Position numbers and translations under genes: made by a program
The notes under the pieces: model-generated
Database searches by the model: none
What the model was told of the DNA's origin: nothing
Seen by the model: the letters and a program-made list of their open reading frames with translations, nothing else
In this document: positions 34,419 to 43,607 of the stretch, in pieces
How positions within the stretch are numbered: the first letter of the stretch is position 1
How the letters are laid out: every line of letters begins with the position of its first letter
NCBI GenBank assembly: GCA_963822485.1
Contig: CAWGHW010000003.1
Span: 135,696-199,695 of the forward strand
Direction of reading: 5' to 3'
Source of the DNA: DASUBV01 sp963822485
GTDB lineage: Bacteria; Actinomycetota; Actinomycetes; Streptosporangiales; Streptosporangiaceae
DNA length: 64,000 nucleotides

Positions 34419-35550
34419 ATGGCGCCACCGACCGGCCGCCGCCGGCCCGGCCGCGCCCGGCGAGACCGTCGCGGCCGCGACCGGGACCGGCCGCGGCCGC
34501 CTCCGGAAGCGCCGCCTCCGGCAGCGCGCCTCGGAAGCGCCGCCGGCAGCGCCGAGATCGAGGGGCGCAGCCAGTGGCGGCTGGCCTGGGACCGGCTCCG
34601 CCACGACCGGGTGGCGGTGATCTCGGCCGCGTTCATCCTGCTGCTCATCCTGCTGGCCATCTTCGCCCCGGTGATCGCGCACCTGGCCGGGCACGGCGTG
34701 GACCAGCAGAACGACACCGCCGGGCTGACCGCCGCCGGGCTGCCCCGCCCGCCCAGCTCGACCTACTGGTTCGGCACCGACGACCTGGGCCGGGACGTGT
34801 TCGTGCGGACCATCTACGGGGCCCGGATCTCACTGATCGTCGGCGTGTTCGCCAGCGTCAGCGCGGTCATCATCGGCACCACCATCGGCCTGCTGGCCGG
34901 CTTCCTCGGCGGGCTGGTCGACTCGCTGCTGTCCCGGCTGATGGACCTGGTCCTGTCGTTCCCGTTCCTGCTGGCCGCCATCGCGCTGGTCTCGGTGGTG
35001 GGCCCCAGCCTGACGGTGATCATCGTGGTCATCGCGCTGTTCTCCTGGGCCGCCGTGGGCCGGATCGTGCGCGGCCTGGCCATGTCCATCAAGGAGAAGG
35101 AGTACACCGAGGCGGCCCGCGCCGGGCGGAGCGGGGAACCTGCGGATCATGTTCGTCGAGGTGCTGCCGAACCTGTCCGCGCCGCTGATCGTGTACACCA
35201 CGCTGCTGATCCCCTCGGCCATCGCCTTCGAGGCGGTGATGTCCTTCCTCGGCCTGGGCATCACTCCGCCCACCCCGAGCTGGGGCGACATGCTGGCCGA
35301 GTCGATCGGCTACTACCAGGTCGCCTGGTGGTTCATCATCTTCCCCGGCCTGTTCCTGCTGGCCACCACGCTGGCGTTCAACCTGCTCGGCGACTCGCTG
35401 CGGGACGCCCTGGACCCGCGCGGCGAGCGGCTGATCAACGCGCTGCGCAAGGGCCGGCGGCAGCGCAGGCGGCTGCGGCCCCCGGTCGGCGCCGCACCGG
35501 GTGACGCCGGCGGCGTGAGCCTGGCCGGGACCGAGGCAGGCCCCCGGTGA
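34419..35550 (+). CDS. DppC-type peptide ABC permease, +1 frame interruption
   Basis: About 375 residues. A long Arg/Pro N-terminal tail (about 45 residues) precedes QWRLAWDRLRHDRVAVISAAFILLLILLAIFAPVIA, the usual DppC start. The segment GTDDLGRDVFVRTIYGARISLIVG and the later GITPPTPSWGDMLAE are family hallmarks, with six membrane helices. The frame breaks inside the EAA loop near 35125 (GCCGGGCGG carries one G too many); corrected it reads EAARAGGAGNLRIMFVEVLPNL. Its TGA overlaps the GTG of the next permease. Confidence 0.82.
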
Positions 35551-36507
35551 TCCGGCTGCTCACCCGGCGGCTGCTGTCGGGCATCGTCGTGCTGTGGATC
35601 ATCAGCGTGGCGGTCTTCGCGCTGTTCTTCATCGCCCCGCACAACGTGGCCCGGGCCATCGCCGGCCGTCAGGCCACGCCGGCGACCGTGGCCGATGTCG
35701 CGAAGCGGCTGGGCCTGAACCGGCCCATCCTCGACCAGTACGGCAGCTTCATCTGGCAGTTCCTGCACGGCAACCTCGGCTACTCCTACTACAACTCCGA
35801 GCCGGTGAGCAGCCTCATCGGCAGCCGCATCGGGGTCACCATCTCGCTCACCGTGGGCGGCGCGGTGCTGTGGCTGCTGATCGGGATCAGCACCGGCGTG
35901 CTGGCCGCCACGCACCCCCGGTCGATCATCGACAAGGGCGCCACGTTCTTCGCGGTGTTCTTCTACTCGATGCCGACCTTCCTGCTCGGCCTGATCCTGC
36001 TGTACTTCCTGTTCTTCCAGCTGCACCTGGCCGGGATCCCGATCTTCCCCGGCAGCGGCTACGTGTCGATCTTCACCAGCCCGGCGGGCCTGGGCCCAGC
36101 ACCTGATCCTGCCGTGGATCGCCGTGGCCCTGACCACGGCCGCCACCTATACCCGGCTGACCAGGGCCGGGATGCTGGAGGTCCTGGGCGAGGACTACAT
36201 CCGCACGGCCCGGGCCAAGGGGGTCAGCGAGCGGCGGGTCACCTACCGGCACGCGCTGCGCGCCGCGCTGACCTCGGTGGTGACCCAGCTCGGCATCGAC
36301 ATCGGCGTGCTGCTCGGCGGCGCGGTGGTCACCGAGAACATCTTCGGCCTGCCGGGCCTGGGCCAGCTGGCCATCCAGTCGGTCACCCAGCAGGACCTGC
36401 CGGTGATCATCGGCATCGTGATGCTGGCCGCGGCCTTCGTGGTGGCGTGCAACTTCGCGGTGGACATGCTCTACGCCGTGCTCGACCCGCGCGTCCGGGC
36501 TCACTAG
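35547..36507 (+). CDS. DppB-type peptide ABC permease, +1 frame interruption
   Basis: About 319 residues. LLTRRLLSGIVVLWIISVAVFALFFIAP and RLGLNRPILDQYGSFIWQFLHGNLGYSYYNSEPV are typical DppB N-terminal features, and ILEDYIRTARAKG-like sequence (VLGEDYIRTARAKGVSERRVTYRHALR) is the EAA loop. The frame break is near 36088, where GGCCTGGGCC has one extra C; corrected it reads SPAGWAQHLILPWIAVALTTAA. Pairs with the preceding DppC-type subunit. Confidence 0.82.
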
Positions 36508-36576
36508 CCGCGATGGCCGTTGTTAATCGTCTTGCTTGTCGCTGTCCCGAGTGCCTGAGCCGAGGAGTGCCGCCGC

Positions 36577-38651
36577 GTGCTGTCCCATCCCGTGCATACT
36601 GACCGCCCCGAGCGGATCGCTGTCGACGCCGCTGGTGACACGGCCGCGTTCGTGATCGGCCCCGGGCCGACGGGGCCGGGGGAGGCCACCGGGCTGTGGC
36701 ACGGGCCGCTCAGCGGCGAGCCCGCGAAGCTGGACGGCACGGTCCCGGACACCAACCTGGCCTTCGCCCCCGAGGGCACCCGGCTCGCGCTGGCCGTGCA
36801 GGAGGAAGCGGGCAGCACGGTGATCGTGGCCGACCCGGCCGGCGCCGCCGGCGAGCTGGCTGCGCTACCCGCTGCCGGCCTTCGCCGAGCAGGTGGCCTG
36901 GACCGAGGCCGGGCTGATCGTGCTGGCGGCTGATCCGGGTGCCGATGCGGCCTCGCTCACCTCGGGCAAGCCGCTGCCCGCCGCCGAGCAGGACCCGGTC
37001 GTTCTGCCGCGGGCAGGCGGCGCGGGGTTCCGGCGGCTGTGGCGGGTGGACCCCGGCGACCGGCGATGCCGCGCCTGTTAGCCCGGCTGACCTGGCGATC
37101 TGGGAGTTCGCGCCGGTTCCCGGCGGCGGGGCGATCGTGGTCGCCAGCGACGACCCGACCGAGGCCGGCTGGTATCACAGCCGGCTGGAGCAGCTGGACG
37201 CGGCGGGGGCCCGGCAGCGGGTGCTGCTGGAGTCGGCCTGGCAGCTGTCCGGCCCGGCGGTCAGCCCGGACGGCCGGGTGGTGGCCTGCATCGAGGGCTG
37301 GGCCAGCGACCGGGGCCTGCTGGCCGGCGAGGTGCGGCTGCTGCGGCTGGACCAGCCCGGCCCCGCCCCGGCGGCCGCGGCACTGCCGGCCGACCTGGAC
37401 GTGACCTGGCTGGGCTGGGCGGACGGCGGCCGTTTGTGGCTGGCCGGCTGGCACCACCTGGGCACCGCGTGGGGCTGGGCTGAGCCGGCCTCCGGCGGTG
37501 ACGCGCTGGCCCTGGCCGACGCCGCCGCGCTGGCTGGCCGGGGCGGCCGGGACGCCGCTGGCCGGGGCGGCCGGGCTGGGCGGGGCGGCCGGGCAGCTCA
37601 GCGTCACGGTGCAGGCCGAGGCGGCCAGCTGCCTGAACTCCCGGTGGCACCCGGCGGTGGTGCCGCTGGCCGACGGCTCGGCGCTGACCATGCGCTCCAC
37701 CCCGGCCGTCCCGCCGCAGGTGGTGCGGCTGCGCCGGGGCCGCGAGCCGGACGCGTGGACCGCGCTCAACGCCGGGCTGGCGCAGTCCCGGCGGTTTCGG
37801 GTCCGCGAGCTGCGCTGGGCCGGCCCGGACGGGACGCAGATCGAGGGCCTGCTGGCCGAGCCGGACGACGGTGCCGGCGGTGTCGGAGGTACCGGCCCGA
37901 GGCCGCTGGTGGTGGACATCCACGGCGGGCCGAGCCTGGCCTTTCATCACAGCTGGGACATGACCTGGGCCGAGTTCCTGACCGGGGCGGGGTACGCGGT
38001 GCTGATGCCCAACCCGCGCGGCGGCGCGGGCCGCGGCCAGGCGTTCGGCCGGGCCAACCTGGGCGACCCGGCCGGCGCCGAGTTCGCGGACATCGAGGCC
38101 GGCGTCGCGCACTGCGCCGCGGCCGGGCTGGCCGACCCCGGCCGGGTCGCCGCCATCGGCGCCAGCTACGGCGGGTACCTCACCGCGTGGGCGATCGCGC
38201 TGGGCAGCAGGGGCGGCAGCGGGGCGGCCAGTTCCGCTGCGGGGTGGTCATCGCCGGCATCAGCGACCTGGTCAGCGTCCGGGGCACGGCCAACAACCCC
38301 CCGTTCTACGACTACCTGCTCCAGGGCCGGCCTGCCGACCAGCCCGCGCTCTACCTGGACCGCTCGCCGGTCACCCGGCTCAGCGCGGACTCATCCCCGG
38401 CGCTTATCCTGCACGGACGCGAGGATCGGTGCGTGCCGGTCAGCCAGGCGGAGGAGCTGTACGCCGGGCTGCGCGAGTTCGGCATCCCGGCTGAGTTCGT
38501 CAGCTATCCGCGCGAAGGTCACCAGGCCACCGAGCCCGCGCACGTCGCCGACCAGCGGGAGCGGATCCTGCGCTGGCTGGCGACTTACCTGGAGGCGGCA
38601 ACCCCGCAGGCGGGAAGTGTGCAGGCGGCAGACTTGGAGGCGGCATCGTGA
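36577..38651 (+). CDS. S9-family prolyl-oligopeptidase-type peptidase, four frame interruptions
   Basis: About 690 residues when joined: an N-terminal beta-propeller-like region (IAVDAAGDTAAFVIG ... AVSPDGRVVACIEG) and a C-terminal alpha/beta hydrolase. Catalytic Ser lies in GASYGGYLTAW, Asp in HGREDRCVP and His in YPREGHQAT, with the oxyanion loop at VDIHGGPSLAFHHSWD. Single-base shifts occur near 36863 (+1), 37043 (+1), 37531 (+1) and around 38212 (-1 or +2). The GTG start follows 70 bp after the permease; the TGA overlaps the next GTG. As a cytoplasmic peptidase it would cut imported proline-containing peptides. Confidence 0.8.
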
Positions 38652-39448
38652 AGCTCGGGGTGCACGTGCCCAACTTCGCTTCCCTGGCCAGCCCGGCCGA
38701 CCTGGCCGACCTGGCCGCGCGGGCCGAGGCGGCGGGCTGGGACGGCTTCTTCATCTGGGACCACGTGGCCCGGCCCGAGGGCACGTTCCCGATGGCCGAG
38801 CCGTGGGTCGCGCTGACCGCGGTGGCGATGGCGACGCAGCGGCTGCGGATCGGGCCGATGGTGACGCCGCTGGCCCGGCGCCGGCCCTGGAACGTGGCCC
38901 GCCAGGTCGCCTCGCTGGACCAGCTGACCGGCGGCCGGGTCACGCTCGGGGTGGGCCTGGGCGTGAGCAGCGGGCCGGAATTCCATTCGTTTGGCGGCGA
39001 GGAGAGCGACCCGCGGGTGCGGGGTGACATGCTGGATGAGGGCCTTCAGCTCCTGCGCGCCGCCTGGCAGGGTACGCCGGTCCGGCACGCGGGCACTCAC
39101 TACCAGGTGGACGACGTGACCTTCCTGCCGGTGCCCGTGCAGCCCCGGGTGCCGATCTGGGGCGCGACCGAGCGGATCAGCGGCCGGCCGGTGCGCCGGG
39201 CCGCCGGGCTGGACGGGGTGTTCCCGATCCGCCTGCAGCCGTCCGACCTGCCCGTGCTGCTGGACAACGTGGCCCAGCACCGGCCCGCTGGGCTGGACGG
39301 CTTTGACGTCGTCATCACCGGCACCGACGAGGGCGAATGCCAGGCCTGGCGGGAGGCCGGCGCGACCTGGTGGCTGCACGAGCTGGCCTGGCGTCAGCCG
39401 CTGAGCGAGTCGGTCGCCATCATCGAGGCGGGACCGCCAGCCGGATGA
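38648..39448 (+). CDS. LLM-class flavin/F420-dependent oxidoreductase
   Basis: 266 residues of the luciferase-like TIM barrel: MKLGVHVPNFASLASPADLADLAARAEAAGWDGFFIWDHV, then TQRLRIGPMVTPLARRRPWNVARQVASLDQLTGGRVTLGVGLG, the cofactor-binding hallmark of this class. It is somewhat shorter than usual (300-350). Coupled at both ends by 4-bp overlaps (GTGA and ATGA), so it belongs to the peptide/hydroxyproline operon, though its step in the pathway is unclear. Confidence 0.88.
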   Translation: MKLGVHVPNFASLASPADLADLAARAEAAGWDGFFIWDHVARPEGTFPMAEPWVALTAVAMATQRLRIGPMVTPLARRRPWNVARQVASLDQLTGGRVTLGVGLGVSSGPEFHSFGGEESDPRVRGDMLDEGLQLLRAAWQGTPVRHAGTHYQVDDVTFLPVPVQPRVPIWGATERISGRPVRRAAGLDGVFPIRLQPSDLPVLLDNVAQHRPAGLDGFDVVITGTDEGECQAWREAGATWWLHELAWRQPLSESVAIIEAGPPAG

Positions 39449-40626
39449 GCTCTGCCCTTCCCCGCTCCGGCTCCCGCGATTCGTTCGACGCCGTGGTCAT
39501 CGGCGCCGGCATCGTCGGCGCGGCGTGCGCGTACTACCTGGCCCGCGCCGGGCTGCGGGTCGCCGTGGCCGAGCGCGGCACGGTGGCGTCGGGGACGACG
39601 GGCGCGGGCGAGGGCAACATCCTGATCTCCGACAAGGAGCCCGGTCCCGAGCTCGAGCTGGCCCAGCTGTCCCAGCGGCTGTGGCGGGAGCTGGGTGACG
39701 AGCTCGGCCCCGCCGCCGAGCTGGACCCCAAGGGCGGCCTGGTCGTCGCGGCCGGCCCCGCCGAGCACGACGGCCTGGCCAAGTTCGCCGCCACCCAGGC
39801 CGAGGCCGGCGTGCGGACGCAGGCCGTGCCGCCCGACGGCCTGCACGGCCTGGAGCCGCACCTGGCCAGCGGGCTGGCGGGCGGCGTCTTCTACCCCGAG
39901 GACATGCAGGTCCAGCCGATGATGGCGGCCGCCCTGCTGCTGCGCCGGGCCCGCGACCTGGGCGCTGAGCTGCGGCTCCGGCACGAGGTGACCGGGCTCG
40001 AGACCGCGGCGGGCCGGGTCACCGGCGTGCGCACCTCCGCCGGGCTGCTCAGCACCCGGCTGGTCGTCAACGCGGCCGGCACCTGGGCCGGGGAGGTGGC
40101 CGAGCGGGCCGGGCTGGCGCTGCCGGTGCTGCCGCGCCGCGGGTTCATCGTGGTCACCGAGCCACTGCCGGTGCTGATCCGGCACAAGGTCTACACCGCC
40201 GACTACGTGGCCAACGTGGCCAGCGGCTCGGCCGGCCTGGAGGTCTCGACGGTCATCGAGGGCACGGCCAGCGGCACGGTGCTGATCGGTGCCAGCCGGG
40301 AGCGGGTCGGCTTCGACCGGTCCTCGTCGCTGCGGATCGTCGGGCTGCTGGCCGCCCAGGCCGCCCGGCTGTTCCCCGTGCTGGCGCACGCCCGGGCCAT
40401 CCGGTTCTACCGCGGCTTCCGGCCGTACTGCCCCGATCACCTGCCGGTCATCGGGGCCGACGACCGGCTGGCCGGGATGCTGCACGCCTGCGGCCACGAA
40501 GGCGCCGGCGTCGGGCTGGCCCCGGCCACCGGGCAGCTGATCGCCGAGCTGGCCGCTGGGCAGGAGCCGTCGATGCCGGTGGCGCCGTTCCGGCCCGGCC
40601 GGTTCGCGGAGCCCGCCCATGACTGA
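39445..40626 (+). CDS. FAD-dependent D-amino-acid/hydroxyproline dehydrogenase, DAO-type subunit
   Basis: 393 residues from ATG 39445 (overlap with the LLM stop). The N-terminal FAD motif is AVVIGAGIVGAACAYYLARAGLRVAVAERG, and the C-terminal DAO signature is FYRGFRPYCPDHLPVIGADDRLAGMLHACGHEGAGVGLAPATGQL. Together with the [2Fe-2S] protein and the BFD-type flavoprotein that follow, it matches the heteromeric D-hydroxyproline, D-proline or opine dehydrogenases, in which this subunit oxidises the substrate. Next to a proline racemase/epimerase, cis-4-hydroxy-D-proline is the most likely substrate. Confidence 0.87.
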   Translation: MSSALPRSGSRDSFDAVVIGAGIVGAACAYYLARAGLRVAVAERGTVASGTTGAGEGNILISDKEPGPELELAQLSQRLWRELGDELGPAAELDPKGGLVVAAGPAEHDGLAKFAATQAEAGVRTQAVPPDGLHGLEPHLASGLAGGVFYPEDMQVQPMMAAALLLRRARDLGAELRLRHEVTGLETAAGRVTGVRTSAGLLSTRLVVNAAGTWAGEVAERAGLALPVLPRRGFIVVTEPLPVLIRHKVYTADYVANVASGSAGLEVSTVIEGTASGTVLIGASRERVGFDRSSSLRIVGLLAAQAARLFPVLAHARAIRFYRGFRPYCPDHLPVIGADDRLAGMLHACGHEGAGVGLAPATGQLIAELAAGQEPSMPVAPFRPGRFAEPAHD

Positions 40627-40948
40627 TCAGGGCGGCGAGCAGGTCGACGTCACCGTGGATGGTGATGCGTGGTCGGTGCCGGCGGGCATCACCATCGCCG
40701 CCGCGTTCACCGGGCGCGGCCAGCCCGGCTGGCGGCGCACCCGGCTGCGCGGCGAGCCGCGCGGGCTGTCGTGCGGGATCGGCGTGTGCTTCGACTGCCT
40801 GGTGACCGTCAACGGGACGCCCGGCGTCCGCGCCTGCCTGGCCGAGGTCCGGCCGGGCGATGTCATCACGACCGAGGATGGGTCGGGCTTCACCGCCGAC
40901 CCGCCCGGCCTGGCTGGGTGGGCGCGGGCCTGGGCCGGAGCACTTTGA
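40619..40948 (+). CDS. small (2Fe-2S) subunit of the dehydrogenase
   Basis: 109 residues with a plant-type ferredoxin motif in the compact opine/hydroxyproline-dehydrogenase form: C-x4-C-x2-C followed by 12 residues and a fourth C (LSCGIGVCFDCLVTVNGTPGVRAC). The ATG lies 8 bp inside the DAO-subunit gene. It passes electrons between the two flavoprotein subunits. Confidence 0.88.
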   Translation: MTDQGGEQVDVTVDGDAWSVPAGITIAAAFTGRGQPGWRRTRLRGEPRGLSCGIGVCFDCLVTVNGTPGVRACLAEVRPGDVITTEDGSGFTADPPGLAGWARAWAGAL

Positions 40949-42677
40949 GCCCGCGCCTGGTCCGAAGACGGGCCTGGACCGGTGTGACGTGGCGGTCGTC
41001 GGGGCCGGGCCGGCCGGGCTGACCGCGGCCGTGGAAGCCGCGGCCGCCGGGTGCACCGTGCAGGTGCTGGACCTGGGGGAGCGGCCCGGCGGCCAGTACT
41101 GGCGCTGGGGACCGCCCACCGCCGACGGCCGCTTCCACCACGGCTGGGCCGCCTTCACCGTGCTGCGCGACCGGTTCGCCGCGCTCCAGGCCAGCGGCCG
41201 GATCACCTACCGGCCCGGCCACGCCGTCTTCCAGGTGGAGCCGCCGGCGGGCCGCGGCCAGGCCAGCGGCGCGGCCGCGGGCCGGACGGAGTCGCGGTTC
41301 CGGGTGCATGCCGTGGCGGGCGACCGCGAGCGTGACTACGCCGGCGTGCTGGCCCGGGCGGTCGTGGTCGCCACCGGCGCCTATGACCTGCAGCTGCCCA
41401 TACCCGGCTGGACCCTGCCCGGCGTGATGGCCGCCGGGGCCGCGCAGTCCCTGCTCAAGAGCAGCGCGGTCACCGCCGGCCGCCGGGTCGTCGTCGCGGG
41501 CACCGGCCCGTTCCTGCTCCCGGTCGCCGCCGGGCTGGTCGAGGCCGGCGCCCAGGTCGTGGCCGTCGCCGAGGCCGGGCAGCCCCTGGACTACCTCCGG
41601 CACCCGGCCCGGCTGGCCGCCTCCTGGCGCAAGCTGCCCGAGGCCGGCGGCTACCTGGCCCGGCTGACCCGGCACCGCGTTCCGGTACTGCGCCGCCACG
41701 CCGTCATCGCCGCCCGCGGCGACGGCCGCCTGGAGTCGGTCACCCTCGCCCGCCTCGATCAGGCCTGGCGGCCCGTGCCCGGCACCGAGCGAACGCTGGC
41801 CGCCGACGTGCTCGCCGCCGGCTACGGCTTCGTGCCCCAGGTCGAGCTGCTGGGCGAGGCCGGAGCGCAGCTCGCCGACGGCGCGCCGCTGGCTCCCGGC
41901 GCGCCCGCCACCGTCGCCGTCGCCGGCCCGGACCAGCAGACCACCGTGCCCGGCCTGTTCGCCGCCGGGGAGACGACCGGAGTCGGCGGCAGCGACCTGG
42001 CCCGCCTCGAGGGCGAGATCGCCGGCCGCGCCGCCGCCCGCTATGTCGGCCGGAAGGTCGCGGCGCCGCCGCGGCCCGTCGTCCGGGAGCGCGGAGCGCT
42101 GCGCCGATTCGCGGCCGTCATGCAGGCCGTGCATGCCGTGCAGCCCGGATGGGCCGAGTGGCCCGGCGACGACACCATCGTGTGCCGTTGCGAGGAGGTC
42201 ACGCTGGGCCGGATGCGCTCCGCCGCTGGGCTGGGCGCCGACGACGCGCGCAGCATCAAGCTGCTGGCCCGCCCCGGCATGGGCTGGTGCCAGGGCCGCA
42301 TCTGCGGCCCGCCCGTGTCCGCGCTTCTCGCCGCGGGCCTGAGCCCGGCGCCGGCGGAAGGCACCGGCCGCCCGGCTGATGCCGGCGCTCCCGGACAGCA
42401 GCCCACGGAGTCCGCTAGGGCCGGCCGGGCGCGGGCAAGGTCCGGGACGGCCGACCCGTTGCCCGCATCGCCCGCGGCGGCCGACCGGGCAACAGCCCCC
42501 GCGCTGTCGCGGCCGCTGGCCCAGCCGGTGCCGCTAGGAGTCCTGGCCCGCCTGGCCGGGCTCGATGAACCGACCGGGGCGGAGGCCGCCCGGCCTGACG
42601 CTGCCGGAACAGCCGAGGCCGGAACAGCCGAGGCCGGAGCCGGGCGAGACTGGTGCCCGCCCGGACGACGTAGGTAA
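40860..42677 (+). CDS. FAD/NAD(P)-binding subunit of the dehydrogenase with BFD-like [2Fe-2S] domain
   Basis: Up to 605 residues. The Rossmann motif VAVVGAGPAGLTAAVEAAAAG, a second nucleotide motif (VVVAGTGPFLLPVAAGLVEAG) and a C-terminal BFD-like [2Fe-2S] domain (CRCEEVTLGRM ... GMGWCQGRICGPPV) define the alpha subunit of the three-component dehydrogenases. The start is uncertain: ATG 40860 overlaps the ferredoxin gene by 89 bp in another frame, while GTG 40989 would leave almost nothing before the FAD motif. A low-complexity Ala/Pro tail of about 100 residues (with EAGTAEAG repeats) follows the last domain. Confidence 0.85.
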   Translation: MSSRPRMGRASPPTRPAWLGGRGPGPEHFEPAPGPKTGLDRCDVAVVGAGPAGLTAAVEAAAAGCTVQVLDLGERPGGQYWRWGPPTADGRFHHGWAAFTVLRDRFAALQASGRITYRPGHAVFQVEPPAGRGQASGAAAGRTESRFRVHAVAGDRERDYAGVLARAVVVATGAYDLQLPIPGWTLPGVMAAGAAQSLLKSSAVTAGRRVVVAGTGPFLLPVAAGLVEAGAQVVAVAEAGQPLDYLRHPARLAASWRKLPEAGGYLARLTRHRVPVLRRHAVIAARGDGRLESVTLARLDQAWRPVPGTERTLAADVLAAGYGFVPQVELLGEAGAQLADGAPLAPGAPATVAVAGPDQQTTVPGLFAAGETTGVGGSDLARLEGEIAGRAAARYVGRKVAAPPRPVVRERGALRRFAAVMQAVHAVQPGWAEWPGDDTIVCRCEEVTLGRMRSAAGLGADDARSIKLLARPGMGWCQGRICGPPVSALLAAGLSPAPAEGTGRPADAGAPGQQPTESARAGRARARSGTADPLPASPAAADRATAPALSRPLAQPVPLGVLARLAGLDEPTGAEAARPDAAGTAEAGTAEAGAGRDWCPPGRRR

Positions 42678-42692
42678 AATGTGACATGTCAC
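42675..42692 (+). promoter_or_regulatory. -10 element with 12-bp palindrome upstream of the DapA-family gene
   Basis: TAAAAT (42675-42680) could be a -10 element. It is immediately followed by the perfect palindrome GTGACATGTCAC (42681-42692), which overlaps a copy of ATGTGACAT (42679-42687), the same 9-mer found in the operon promoter at 28850. A GGAGGTG ribosome-binding site follows. This suggests that the last two genes have their own promoter under the same regulator. Confidence 0.55.
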
Positions 42693-42704
42693 TGGAGGTG
42701 AACT

Positions 42705-43607
42705 GTGCCAACCGAGCCGCAGACCCAGCCGTGGCACGGCGTGCTGGTAGCAACCGCCCTGCCCTACACCGCGGACCTAGAAGTCGACTTTGACCGCTTT
42801 GCCGAGCACGTAGCTTGGCTGGCCGCCTCCGGCTGCGACGGGATCACCCCCAACGGGTCGCTGGGGGAGTATCAGACCCTGACCCCCGAGGAGCGGGCCC
42901 GCGTGGTCGAGATCGCCATCGCCGCGGCACCGCCCGGGTTCTCGGTCATCCCCGGCGTCGCCGCCTACGGGGCACGGGAATCGGCCCGCCTGGCCGAGTA
43001 CGCGGCCAAGGCCGGTGCCCCGGCCGTGATGCTGCTGCCGCCGAACACCTACCGCGCCGACGAGCGCGCCGTGCTGGAGCACTACCGCACCGTCGCGGCC
43101 GTCGGCCTGCCCGTGATGGCCTACAACAACCCCATCGACACCAAGGTCGACCTGACCCCCGCGCTGCTGGCGAAGCTGTTCGAGGAAGGCCTGATCGTCG
43201 GGGTCAAGGAGTTCACCGGTGACCCCCGCCGCGCCTACCAGATCGCCGAGCTCGCGCCCGGCCTCGACGTCCTGATCGGCTCCGACGACTCGGTCCTCGA
43301 GTTCGCCCTCGCCGGGGCCAGGGGCTGGGTGTCCGGGTACACCAACGTCTTCCCGCGCAGCGGCGTCGAGCTGTACCGGGCTAGCATGGCCGGAGACCTG
43401 GACAAGGCCCTGCCGCTGTACCGGCTGCTGCACCCGCTGCTGCGCTGGGACGCCAAGACCGAGTTCGTCCAGGCCATCAAGCTGTCCATGGACATGGCCG
43501 GCCGGTACGGTGGCCCGTGCCGCCCGCCGCGCCAGCCGCTGACCGCCGAGCAGGAGGCCGAAGTGCGCGCGGAGACCGAGAAGGCGCTGGCCCAGGGCTG
43601 CGCCTGA
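42705..43607 (+). CDS. DapA-family lyase, probable pyrroline-4-hydroxy-2-carboxylate deaminase
   Basis: 300 residues of the dihydrodipicolinate-synthase fold. Schiff-base Lys168 is in GLIVGVKEFTGD, Tyr140 in VMAYNNP, and the substrate loop GITPNGSLGEYQTL replaces the GTTGE motif of true DapA. The variation, and its position between a hydroxyproline-type dehydrogenase and a proline racemase/epimerase (TGATG overlap), argue for the deaminase that converts pyrroline-4-hydroxy-2-carboxylate to 2-oxoglutarate semialdehyde. The GTG start has a GGAGGTG site. Other aldolase or lyase activities in the family cannot be excluded. Confidence 0.82.
   Translation: MPTEPQTQPWHGVLVATALPYTADLEVDFDRFAEHVAWLAASGCDGITPNGSLGEYQTLTPEERARVVEIAIAAAPPGFSVIPGVAAYGARESARLAEYAAKAGAPAVMLLPPNTYRADERAVLEHYRTVAAVGLPVMAYNNPIDTKVDLTPALLAKLFEEGLIVGVKEFTGDPRRAYQIAELAPGLDVLIGSDDSVLEFALAGARGWVSGYTNVFPRSGVELYRASMAGDLDKALPLYRLLHPLLRWDAKTEFVQAIKLSMDMAGRYGGPCRPPRQPLTAEQEAEVRAETEKALAQGCA

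Noticed and set aside
31815..38215. Programmed +1 frameshifting in the operon
   Set aside because: Contexts of the shifts differ, there is no common slippery codon or stop-codon trigger, and so many sites in one operon would be unprecedented. Error or decay is simpler.
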